A stretch of DNA of 64,000 nucleotides from Paraburkholderia bryophila (GTDB taxonomy: Bacteria > Pseudomonadota > Gammaproteobacteria > Burkholderiales > Burkholderiaceae): contig NZ_QLTK01000019.1 of the NCBI RefSeq assembly GCF_003269035.1, forward strand, positions 86,342 through 150,341, read 5' to 3'. The notes beneath the pieces are model-generated. The model was not told where the DNA came from. It saw only the letters and a program-made list of their open reading frames with translations, and ran no database searches. Below, in pieces: positions 52,618 to 60,859 of this stretch; positions within the stretch are counted from its first letter, which is position 1; each line of letters begins with the position of its first letter. The position numbers and the translations under genes were made by a program.

Positions 52618-53796
52618 TCAATGGGGTTTGCATATGGCGTTCACCGTCACCGATCCTGCAAAATGCAGTTCGTTGAGATCCGATCGTTCTTCGCGACTAC
52701 TCGGCTCCTCATCCGAAAGCAACGAACGTAGAGAGCAACCTCGTCTGCGTTGAGTACCGGGGTCTTGGTTGGACTGCTTATACTGGTAGTAGAACGACTC
52801 CCAACTTTCAAAAAGCCACGCAACTAGCAGGCAGAAGATATCGGGGCAATAGGATGGCCCTGCACTGAATATTTTGTAGATGGCGATCTGCAGTTCTTCG
52901 CTAATTAAACGCAACCCAACAGATTCATTGTGGTCTGCGATAGGCGCGTAATAAGTGAGAAACGATCGCGTCACTTGTTCATTGAAACGCAAGTTTAATG
53001 GTCCACCGGTCGCGTGCATCCCTTTGAGTGCGAGATAAAAAACATCGCAAATAGTAGAGGTGTTAGAACAATCAGGTGAGGTTGCAGCCATCGCGTTGCA
53101 AATTTGCGCTGCTTTATGCAGGAGCGGTTTGGCGCTCGTCGTAGGAATAATGATGTCGGAGCGAGAGTGAGGTGCATTTGCCGTTGGTAGAGACCAGCGA
53201 TGCGCTAAGGCTGGCGCGACCAACATGCAGTCATGCAGTAGACAGATACGTGTTGCTGGTAGCATGTGTTCTTTATGCCAGTATCCAACTCCGTAATTTG
53301 CATTGTCGTGCTTAAGACACATCGGACAATATTGCAACCTTGCAATTTTCCCGGACGGCCAATAGAAGCCGCGAAGCATGACTTTCCAATATTTCCAGCC
53401 AGGCTGGCCAAACCCCGAAATGAAGCGCTGACGGCGGGTCGGTTTCAAAAAAGAAATGAAGAAAGGCACCAGGGAGTGCTCGTTCACGATAGATTCGCTG
53501 GTTCCCAGCATGCCTTGTGAAATTGCGGAAAGGTGATCAAGCCCAGTTATAAATAGAGGATTGTCTCCTGCCCCCGCGTGCCGGAAGAGCTGACGAGCCG
53601 TAATAATAGGATCTTGATATGACGCTAAAAGGTGATACCGACTCGCCAATGAATGAATCGTTTCGTTAGGAAACCATCTAGGAAGTAAGGCCACTGAATA
53701 AGGTTGGGGTTCGGCTTCAGGTGACACGGTGCTGGTCTCCAAGATTTTCGAAAGGGTTGGGGCTGGTTCCGATGGCATTTGCAAAGACCCGGTCAC
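52618..53796 (-). CDS. TniQ/TnsD-family transposition target-selection protein
   Basis: About 392 residues. The TniQ pattern is clear: SVALLPRWFPNETIHSLASR near the start, then a zinc-binding region CPMC (C157, C160) with YGVGYWHKEHMLPATRICLL ending in CxxH (C185, H188). In Tn7- and Tn5053-type elements TniQ/TnsD recognises the target or assembles the transposase complex. No TnsA/B/C or TniA/B is in the window, so either it is an orphan or the rest was lost. Codon use and GC are clearly lower than in the chromosome to the left. The start is uncertain: GTG 53796 or ATG 53778. Confidence 0.82.
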   Translation of the reverse strand: MTGSLQMPSEPAPTLSKILETSTVSPEAEPQPYSVALLPRWFPNETIHSLASRYHLLASYQDPIITARQLFRHAGAGDNPLFITGLDHLSAISQGMLGTSESIVNEHSLVPFFISFLKPTRRQRFISGFGQPGWKYWKVMLRGFYWPSGKIARLQYCPMCLKHDNANYGVGYWHKEHMLPATRICLLHDCMLVAPALAHRWSLPTANAPHSRSDIIIPTTSAKPLLHKAAQICNAMAATSPDCSNTSTICDVFYLALKGMHATGGPLNLRFNEQVTRSFLTYYAPIADHNESVGLRLISEELQIAIYKIFSAGPSYCPDIFCLLVAWLFESWESFYYQYKQSNQDPGTQRRRGCSLRSLLSDEEPSSREERSDLNELHFAGSVTVNAICKPH

Positions 53797-53960
53797 GAGC
53801 TCTCAGGTTCGTCCAGTAGCACTGTTCTATGAGACGGCACCTACAGCAAGGTTGTATTACCCTCGTTAAGGCACGATGAAAGCGCCAACTTCTGCATTCC
53901 CGTCGGCCGAAGAAAGCCGTATCCCGCCTCCGGAACGGTGTCAACACTGGGGGCACAAAG

Positions 53961-54452
53961 CTAAAAAGATCGTTGCATCCAAAGCGAGCTCATGAAGCGA
54001 CCGTGCTTTATGGCGTACTCCTTAAACGTTCCGACTTCGGTAAACCCCACCTTCTTATGAAGACGGACCGACGCTTCGTTGGGCAGTGCGATGCCTACTA
54101 CAGCAGAATGGACATCTTCATCAGACAGATCTTTGAAGAGCGCCTCGTACAGAGCTGATCCAATGCCACGACCTAGATACTTTGGACTTACATAAATGCT
54201 GGTTTCGATCGTTTTGCGAAAAGCACGGTGACTGCGATATTGCTGGCTTCCGGCGAAACCCAGTAATTCATCGTCTTCCATGGAAACGTAAAGCCGGTGG
54301 GGGCCCGTTCGACCGAAGGACTTTATCCACGTGTCGACAGCCTCTCTCGACATCAGATCTTCGTCAAAAGTCGCATAGGAAGTGGGTATGTAGTCGTTAC
54401 GCAGGCGATGCAGTGCGTCGAGATCTGCGGTAACCGCATGGCGAATTATCAT
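53961..54452 (-). CDS. GNAT acetyltransferase, phosphinothricin-acetyltransferase-like
   Basis: 163 residues. PAT-type GNAT: MIIRHAVTADLDALHRLRND, then ETSIYVSPKYLGRGIGSALY with the acetyl-CoA loop LGRGIG, VVGIALPNEASVRLHKKVGF and FKEYAIKHGRFMSSLWMQRS. Family members acetylate phosphinothricin or methionine sulfoximine. AAGGA lies seven bases before the ATG. It is probably cargo of the mobile region. Confidence 0.85.
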   Translation of the reverse strand: MIIRHAVTADLDALHRLRNDYIPTSYATFDEDLMSREAVDTWIKSFGRTGPHRLYVSMEDDELLGFAGSQQYRSHRAFRKTIETSIYVSPKYLGRGIGSALYEALFKDLSDEDVHSAVVGIALPNEASVRLHKKVGFTEVGTFKEYAIKHGRFMSSLWMQRSF

Positions 54453-54625
54453 GGGGATTCCTTTTACGTTACTAGGCTATCCGCGAGACGTCGGACGCCT
54501 ATAAACAACACGAACACCTAGTCCTACGGTCGCGGTGGCGCGTAAGCACACTTGGTCCGTCAAGTGTATTTCGCTCTACTTCGACAACGCCGCGTATTCT
54601 CGCATATGAAGTTTCCCGATGTTGA

Positions 54626-54955
54626 TACCCTTCATATCGTGTCTGGCTCACGAAACTGGATGCTCCCGTCGGTCCGGATATCCAGGTCTATAACAGGGCT
54701 GGTTTCGGCATCGAATACGCGAACGGCGATGTTGCAACAGTAAGCGACGTTGAAGAGGGAGCCCCTGCGGCCGAGGTGGGATTGCAGCAAGGTGATCGCG
54801 TGATAGAGATTGATGGGCAACCGATCTTTGCGCATGCGGTCTCGCTTATTGAAGAGCGATTCAAAACTATCAATAGCGCCCTCACAAGACTCGCCGCTCT
54901 TCGGGATGGCAAGGTTCTGGATTTCAGTGTTCAACCGCGCGACTATATTCAGTAA
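54626..54955 (+). pseudogene. PDZ-domain gene remnant
   Basis: An open stretch of 110 codons, closed upstream by a stop and lacking a start codon, encodes a good PDZ domain (RAGFGIEYANGDVATVSDVE, APAAEVGLQQGDRVIEIDGQ) and ends at TAA 54953-54955. A second frame starting ATG 54607 (MKFPDVDTLHIVSGSRN) reads plausibly up to where the PDZ frame takes over, so a frameshift near 54650 is possible. It looks like the C-terminal part of a secreted or aspartic-type protease whose beginning was lost. Confidence 0.6.
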
Positions 54956-55177
54956 GAGTGTCCGCTAACGAGAAAGCTGGAGGTCTCTTCAGGGGCGACT
55001 TACGACAAACGCCGGACAGAACTCGGCCAACCGGGCTCGTCTTGTACGTGCTTTCGCCCGGTATGGCCGCCCTAGTCGGTCGCCGGTCAGTCATCCTCCG
55101 CGGCGGCAGGAATGATCGTCGCCAGCTCGTCCTCAACGTCCAAACCGTGCTTGGTAGCAAGCAGCGCAACGTGGATA

Positions 55178-55387
55178 CTCGCCTATGCGGCGCGGGTGAA
55201 GATCGCCGTCGACGGATTTGGCGTACACAGTCTGCGCGCAACCGCCGCCACCAACGCGCTCGAACACGAAGCAGACATCGCCAAAGTGCAGGAATGGCTT
55301 GGCCACGCGAACATCGCGACGACGCGCCTGTACGACCGCCGCAAGAGCCGGCCCGAAGACTCTCCGACGTTCAAGGTTGCATACTGA
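55178..55387 (+). pseudogene. Tyrosine recombinase (phage-type integrase) C-terminal remnant
   Basis: About 70 codons carrying the end of an integrase: VHSLRATAATNALEHEADIA (HxLR), VQEWLGHANIATTRLYDRRK with the nucleophile tyrosine and the WLGH motif, ending FKVAY. Everything before it (box I arginine) is missing. The fragment begins where a different, minus-strand coding-like remnant ends, so the junction near 55180 joins unrelated pieces. Confidence 0.75.
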
Positions 55388-55824
55388 GCGCCGCATCCTC
55401 AAACCACGCACTTCGAAAAGCGTCCCGACGCCGCTCGCCTTTGCTCGATACTTTACGCCCGAGAGAGGAGTCGAGCAGCGGACCACCCCATTACGAATGC
55501 GTTTTTCATGGTAGGTGAGGAGAGTCTGAGATAACGGAAGATCAATAAATTCAGCAACCTACGTGATGGGCGACGAAATTTCCAATCGCTGGCTATCCCG
55601 TGTTTTCATTGTCGCTGTGCCACCAGTGTGCCAGGGCAGCTACGACGAGGCAAGAATTCGTGCCATGGACGTGAGGCCGTCAATTGGGAGTCGCATAACG
55701 ACCGAGATCGTGTGAGAACGCAATTTTGGCGCTGAACGCCCGGTCTCCGTTCAGCTGGATCAAGTTTGGTAGGTCCAGCTTACGCTAATCGAGTCTCGCG
55801 AGCGCAGCGAAGCCCCTGCGGGCT
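55388..55824. other. Gene-free stretch in the mobile region
   Basis: About 440 bases with no convincing gene; possibly the remnant flank of the truncated transposase copy. A GC-rich segment (GCGAGCGCAGCGAAGCCCC) lies just before the transposase stop. Confidence 0.5.
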
Positions 55825-56648
55825 TTAACTTCCAGCCATTTTCATGGCCTTCATCGTTTCCGCGACACCGAGTAAGTTGATGACCCGCTTCAGGTTGTAG
55901 GCCAACACCTGAAGACTCATCTCCGTACTCACCCGCCCAAGCGTCCGAGTCAGGAAGTGCGCGGGACCCATCCAGTGTTTGAGCGTACCGAAGACGTGCT
56001 CAACGGTACTTCGGCGGATCGTCATTGCATCGGGCTTCCTGTCGAGCCGACGCTGCATGGATTCCAGTATATTTTCGTGCTCCCATCGTCGGATGCGGCG
56101 ATAGTCGCTGGGCGAACATCGGTCCTTGAGGTGGCAACGGGGGCACGCACTGGGCCAGTACACCCGCAGTGTCATGTCATGCTCAACGGTGTTGAATCGA
56201 TGAATGGCGCGCTCGTCGGCAGGGCATCGATACACGTCGCTTCCTGACTCGTAGACAAAGTCGGCCTTCGTGAAGAGACCTTTCTTCCTTGATGCGGAGG
56301 TGAGTGGCTTGGGAACGTACGCACTGATGTTTCCCAGATCGCATGCCCGTATCTCTGGGCCACTGTAATAGCCGCGATCGGCCACCACCTTCAGCCTGGC
56401 TTTGCCCATCGCGTTCTTCGCGGAGATTGCCATTCTGCTGAGTTGCCCGTGATCGTTTCCGACGTTAGTCACCTCATGTGCGACGATCAGATGATGCTTG
56501 GTGTCCACGGCGGTTTGAACGTTGTAGCCCACTATGCCGGAGCCTCTTCCGCTTGTTGCCATGGACCGCGCGTCGGGATCCGTCATGGACAGCTGTTTGT
56601 CTGGTTGCTTCTTCAACTGCTTCCTGACCTGGTCGGCACGCGACCGAG
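55825..56648 (-). pseudogene. IS1182-family transposase, N-terminal 210 residues missing
   Basis: The frame gives the C-terminal half of a transposase matching the one at 57035-58441 from RADQV onward (about residue 211 of that protein): QPDKQLSMTDPDARSMATSG, VVADRGYYSGPE, SPSDYRRIRRWEHENILESM and TVEHVFGTLKHWMGPAHFL. It breaks off exactly at the 21-base inverted repeat 56641-56661. It is a different copy (diverged at many residues) from the downstream one, and keeps the true C-terminus (ETMKAMKMAGS). Confidence 0.85.
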
Positions 56649-56689
56649 GCTGTGTGAAAACACGTTACTCTTGTCCATCAAGTAACTCG

Positions 56690-56950
56690 CTAGTCATCGG
56701 TGCCGCTGGGCTTGAAACGAAGGGTGATGGTTGTTTCACTCATGGAAAGGAACGCGCACACCTGCTCGGCCGCGTCCGGTGACAGCCCTGGATGCTCTTC
56801 CTGCAAGTATTCAATGGTTTGTTCGGGCAGCCAAGGCCCCAGCGAAGCCATGTAGTCTTCGATATCTTCCTGAATTTCTTGCCACGATACGTATTGCTTT
56901 CGTGACAGCAGGATCCGGTTGTCTCGTGTATAGATCACATGCAGGTTCAC
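56690..56950 (-). CDS. Small acidic protein, unknown
   Basis: 86 residues starting at GTG 56950 after GAGAAGG. Sequence features: HVIYTRDNRILLSRKQYVSW at the start, acidic helix QEIQEDIEDYMASL and EHPGLSPDAAEQVCAFLSMS. Natural amino-acid composition suggests a real gene. It lies divergently from the transposase, between the left inverted repeat and the transposase start, so it may be a passenger or regulator of the IS. Confidence 0.5.
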   Translation of the reverse strand: MNLHVIYTRDNRILLSRKQYVSWQEIQEDIEDYMASLGPWLPEQTIEYLQEEHPGLSPDAAEQVCAFLSMSETTITLRFKPSGTDD

Positions 56951-57034
56951 TACCTTCTCGCCGTAAGTTCTCGATTCAACATTCTCGCATCAGATGGCCT
57001 AGACTGAATTGACTCATTCAGCGTGGGTGACCGG

Positions 57035-58441
57035 ATGAAGCGATTCATAGAAGGCGAAGACCGCAAGCAGGTAACGCTGTTGCCCGAATGCCTGGATGAC
57101 TTCGTTGCCGAGGATAACCCGGTGAGGATCATCGAGGCCTTTGTCGAAGAGCTCGAACTGGAATCGATGGGCTTCGATGGCGTCACACCATCAACGACAG
57201 GTCGCCCCTCCTACCATCCGGCAGTGCTGTTGAAGATATACATCTACGGCTACCTCAACCGGATTCAATCGAGTCGTCGTCTGGAGCGGGAATGCCAACG
57301 CAATGTCGAGCTGATGTGGCTCACGGGTCGCCTGGCACCGGACTTCAAGACGATAGCCGACTTTCGGCGGGACAATGGAACAGGCATTCGCAACGTCTGT
57401 CGCCGGTTTGTTGTTCTGTGCCGTGATCTGAAGCTGTTCTCACAAGCACTGGTTGCCATTGACGGGAGCAAGTTCAAGGCATCCAACACCCGCGACCGTA
57501 ACTTCACGAATGGCAAGATCGACAAACGGCAGCAACAGATTGAGGAAAGCATCCAGCGCTATCTGAGTGCGTTGGAAACTGCTGACCGCACACAACCGGC
57601 AGAGCTGGAAGCCAGGGCAACCCGGCTGCAAGAGAAGATCGTGCAATTGCGAGGGCAAATGCGTCGCCTTGGGCAGATCAAGGAAGAACTCAAGACGCAG
57701 CCTGATGGTCAGCTCTCGCTGACCGACCCTGATGCGCGCTCCATGGCGACAAGCGGCAGAGGCTCGGGCATGGTGGGCTACAACGTGCAGGTGGCTGTAG
57801 ACGCCCGGCACCATCTCATCGTGGCCCATGAGGTAACGAACTCCGGTCATGACCGGGCGCAGCTCAGTCCGATGGCCCAAGCTGCCCGCGATGCCATGGG
57901 CAAGAAGAGACTGAAGGCTATCGCTGACCGCGGGTATTACAGCGGTCCGCAGATAAAAGCATGCGCGGATGCGGGCATTGCAGCCATTCTGCCGAAGAAC
58001 CTGACGTCAGGCGCAAGAGCCCATGGCCGCTTCGACAGAGCAAACTTCATCTACATTGCCCGGGATGACGAATACCTGTGTCCGGCTGGACAACGTGCGA
58101 TTCATCGCTTCACCCGTGAGGAGCATGGCATGCAACTGCATCGCTACTGGAGCAGTGCCTGTCCTCGTTGCGCGATTAAATCACAATGCACCCCAAGCGA
58201 TTATCGACGAATCACGCGATGGGAACATGAGTCTGTACTGGAAGCCGCCCAGCGGAGACTGGACCGGATGCCGGAGGCGATGATGGTGCGAAGACGCACC
58301 GTTGAACACGTCTTCGGAACGTTCAAGCACTGGATGGGCTACACACACTTCCTGACTCGCAGACTGCACAATGTAAGCACGGAGATGAGCCTGCATGTAC
58401 TGGCCTACAACCTCAAGCGCGTGATAGCGATATTGGGATGA
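57035..58441 (+). CDS. IS1182-family transposase (C-terminus altered by tandem duplication)
   Basis: 468 residues starting MKRFIEGEDRKQVTLLPECL after GGTGA. DDE residues: D143 in ALVAIDGSKFKASN, D298 in AIADRGYYSG and the glutamate in RRRTVEHVFGTFKHWMG. A CxxC..CxP-like segment SACPRCAIKSQCTPSDYR is present. The last 13 expected residues (FSRTMRAMRLVGA) are cut off: a 53-base tandem duplication creates a TGA at 58439-58441, while the original ending continues in the second copy. Activity is uncertain. Confidence 0.9.
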   Translation: MKRFIEGEDRKQVTLLPECLDDFVAEDNPVRIIEAFVEELELESMGFDGVTPSTTGRPSYHPAVLLKIYIYGYLNRIQSSRRLERECQRNVELMWLTGRLAPDFKTIADFRRDNGTGIRNVCRRFVVLCRDLKLFSQALVAIDGSKFKASNTRDRNFTNGKIDKRQQQIEESIQRYLSALETADRTQPAELEARATRLQEKIVQLRGQMRRLGQIKEELKTQPDGQLSLTDPDARSMATSGRGSGMVGYNVQVAVDARHHLIVAHEVTNSGHDRAQLSPMAQAARDAMGKKRLKAIADRGYYSGPQIKACADAGIAAILPKNLTSGARAHGRFDRANFIYIARDDEYLCPAGQRAIHRFTREEHGMQLHRYWSSACPRCAIKSQCTPSDYRRITRWEHESVLEAAQRRLDRMPEAMMVRRRTVEHVFGTFKHWMGYTHFLTRRLHNVSTEMSLHVLAYNLKRVIAILG

Positions 58442-58490
58442 GCCTGCATGTACTGGCCTACAACCTCAAGCGCGTGATAGCGATATTGGG
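58385..58490 (+). repeat. 53-bp perfect tandem duplication at the end of the transposase gene
   Basis: Copies 58385-58437 and 58438-58490 are identical (each begins ATGAGCCTGCATGTACTGGC). Because 53 is not divisible by three, the duplication shifts the frame. The second copy followed by 58491-58531 contains the original C-terminus and stop. Confidence 0.95.
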
Positions 58491-58934
58491 ATTCTCGCGA
58501 ACGATGAGGGCAATGCGGCTGGTGGGTGCGTGATGCACCGAGGTTCCCAACACAGACCGAGAAGCCGCTAGTAGTGAGGCAACAGTGCCGCCCAGCGCTC
58601 TCCACTCGACTGATTGATTGCGAGAGCACAATGCGGCTCTATACTTGCTGCTGCAGATTCGTCGCACGTCGAACCTGCATTTCGCGTTTCCACACAGCCT
58701 CGGTCGGTTTGTGCCAATCGGCAGTGGCCAGAACGTCCGCAGATTAATTCGCAAGCTTGCGAAGAACTGCTTTCATCTGCCGCTGGCTGTAGCTTGGTTC
58801 GGATGCTTGTAAAGCCCTGCTGTTTAGCATTTTTGCTCGGAAGCAGGAGGGTGGTGTCCGAGACCGCGCTTTACTTGCCTTGACTTCTTCCGTGAAGACG
58901 CTACTACTTGTTTGTACGAATGTACGCGTACCAC

Positions 58935-60524
58935 ATGTCATCTGCCAAGCCTCAACGAGCAAGCCCCGCTGTGGCCTTCCGCGCCGCACAGTACATCCGT
59001 ATGTCCACCGACCATCAGCAATACTCACCGGTCTTCCAAAGGCAGGCGATCGCCGAGTATGCGGCGGCCCACAACTTCCGCATCGTTCGCGACTATGAGG
59101 ATGCCGGCATCAGTGGCCTTACGCTGCGCGAGCGCCCGGCCCTGGTCCAGTTGCTTCTGGACGTCCAGAGTGCCGCGCGCCGGTTCGCCACCGTGCTTGT
59201 CTATGACGTGAGCCGCTGGGGGCGCTTCCAGGACGTCGACGAAGCGGCCTTCTACGAATATGCATGCCGACGGGCCGGCGTGAATGTCATCTACGTGGCC
59301 GAACCTTTTGAGAACGACGCGAGCCCCGCAACGTCCGTGCTGAAGGCGCTCAAGCGCGCGATGGCTGCGGAGTTCAGTCGTGACATGTCGCGTAAGGTGT
59401 TCCTGGGGACCTGCCTTAACGTCAGGCGAGGTTTCCATTCGGGCGGGCCGCCGGGTTACGGGCTGCAACGTATCCTGGTCGACGCAGACCGGCAGGTGAG
59501 GCATCCGCTGCGACAGTACGAGTACAAGAGTGTCCAGACTGACCGGGTGATCGTGGCTCCCGCGGCCAATGGCGAAGCCGCGTTGATCCGGAAAATGTTT
59601 GAGTGGTACGCAACGCAGCCCATTTCGCCGACGGGCATTGCGCGACGCCTCAATGATTTCGGAATTTGCAATGGGTCCGGTCGGGTGTGGCAGGCCCGAA
59701 ACATTGCAACAATCCTGCGCAACGAAGCGTACATCGGCACCAACATCTATAGCCGCACTTCGTCGAAACTATCTGGCCGCTGGGAGCGTGTGCCGGAGCA
59801 GGACTGGATCCGCATTCCCAACGCGTTTACGCCGGTAGTCGACCGGCGCGTCTTTGCCGCCGTCCAGGCGAAACTGGCGCGCGCCCGACAGAGGCCCACC
59901 AGAGAGGAGATCGTCGAGGGTCTGCACGAGGTGATCAAGCGGGCTGGCAAGCTGACGCAGGGCACTCTACGGCATTACCGTAGCGCGCCCTCCGTCGGAC
60001 AGGTCATGCGGGAGTTTGGCGGTCTGTACGAAGCATACGAGGCGATCGGTTACTCACCGAATCTCGATCCTGCGCGTTCTGAACATCGGCGCGTGGAGCA
60101 CCTGATGGAGAAGCGGGTTGCAGACGTGACAATCGAGGCGCTGCGGTCTCAGGGGCATGAGGTCCGGTACGAGAAGCATACTGGCACGATCTGTGTCGAC
60201 GGGACCTTGCGTCTGCAACTGGTGGTGCGCAGCCCATGGCTGGTCCATGCCCACGAGCCTTACTGGGTTGCGCGTTGGCCTGATCGCTTCCCTGTGGATT
60301 TCCTGATATATGGCCGCATCGAGCGCGCGGGGACGGAACTGCTCGATTTCCATATCCTGCCTCGCGGAAGCCTGGCGCCAGGGATTTACACAGTACTTCA
60401 CCGCCACGGCCAGACCCATTTCGAGGCATATCGTCATTCGAACCTGACGTTGCTGCTTGATCTTGCCTGCAATACGCCGATCGAGGTAGTGGCCAACCCA
60501 CCACGCGTTGGGGGTGGGCGGTGA
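58935..60524 (+). CDS. Large serine recombinase
   Basis: 529 residues. Resolvase catalytic domain with nucleophile S24 in AQYIRMSTDHQQYSPVFQRQ, VLVYDVSRWGRFQDVDEA and a long E helix; then the Recombinase domain with PPGYGLQRILVD and RRLNDFGICNGSGRVWQARN, IATILRNEAYIGTNIYSRTS. The last 180 residues (EHRRVEHLMEKRVADVTIEA and so on) are an extra domain. Such enzymes integrate or excise elements at short att sites. Earlier starts at 58908 (TTG) and 58920 are possible. Its stop overlaps the next gene (GTGA). Confidence 0.9.
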   Translation: MSSAKPQRASPAVAFRAAQYIRMSTDHQQYSPVFQRQAIAEYAAAHNFRIVRDYEDAGISGLTLRERPALVQLLLDVQSAARRFATVLVYDVSRWGRFQDVDEAAFYEYACRRAGVNVIYVAEPFENDASPATSVLKALKRAMAAEFSRDMSRKVFLGTCLNVRRGFHSGGPPGYGLQRILVDADRQVRHPLRQYEYKSVQTDRVIVAPAANGEAALIRKMFEWYATQPISPTGIARRLNDFGICNGSGRVWQARNIATILRNEAYIGTNIYSRTSSKLSGRWERVPEQDWIRIPNAFTPVVDRRVFAAVQAKLARARQRPTREEIVEGLHEVIKRAGKLTQGTLRHYRSAPSVGQVMREFGGLYEAYEAIGYSPNLDPARSEHRRVEHLMEKRVADVTIEALRSQGHEVRYEKHTGTICVDGTLRLQLVVRSPWLVHAHEPYWVARWPDRFPVDFLIYGRIERAGTELLDFHILPRGSLAPGIYTVLHRHGQTHFEAYRHSNLTLLLDLACNTPIEVVANPPRVGGGR

Positions 60525-60859
60525 CCCGTTCCGGCCGGCCGGATCCCGGCGCTTCCTCGGCCGCGTCCACGGTTTCCTGCGTGAAAGACCAGTCAGGATC
60601 TGCGCAGCCGGCACGCGCGCCTGGTGCCCTCTGCAGGCATAGTGCCCCGGAGACGAAGGCCGGGAAGATGCTTAAACTGGAGCTCGCAAGGCAGCGGGCG
60701 GCGACCAGGCGTATGGACGCGGCCCACCGAGAGCTGGAAATGATGGACCGGACCCTGATGGAGGTTCTCTCGGATCCCGCCTTTTTGGCGCTACTGCGGG
60801 CTCATGGGCTCGGTTCGATGCCGATGCTCGTTTATCAACGTCTTTCGGAGCAACGTTGA
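60521..60859 (+). CDS. Small helical protein of the recombinase operon, unknown
   Basis: 112 residues from GTG 60521, overlapping the recombinase stop by four bases. The first 45 residues look disordered (many S, P, A). Residues 50-112 are helical (MLKLELARQRAATRRMDAAH, MMDRTLMEVLSDPAFLALLR) with a final GSMPMLVYQRLSEQR. Its stop overlaps the next ATG (TGATG), so three products are made in coupled fashion. I do not recognise it; an accessory or directionality factor is conceivable. Confidence 0.75.
   Translation: MTRSGRPDPGASSAASTVSCVKDQSGSAQPARAPGALCRHSAPETKAGKMLKLELARQRAATRRMDAAHRELEMMDRTLMEVLSDPAFLALLRAHGLGSMPMLVYQRLSEQR

Larger units (their letters stand above)
56641..58706. mobile_element. 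IS1182-type insertion sequence flanked by 21-bp inverted repeats
   Basis: Left repeat 56641-56661 and right repeat 58686-58706 match at 20 of 21 positions in inverted orientation (core GAGGCTGTGTGAAAAC at the left, GTTTCCACACAGCCTC at the right). Between them lie a transposase gene and, on the other strand, a small gene. The length of about 2.07 kb is slightly long for IS1182 elements, so the true ends could be further in. The left repeat abuts the truncated transposase copy. Confidence 0.5.

Noticed and set aside
58910..58935. Repeated GTAC motifs upstream of the serine recombinase as an att site
   Set aside because: Three GTAC tetramers in 18 bases are suggestive, but there is no second copy in the window to compare with.
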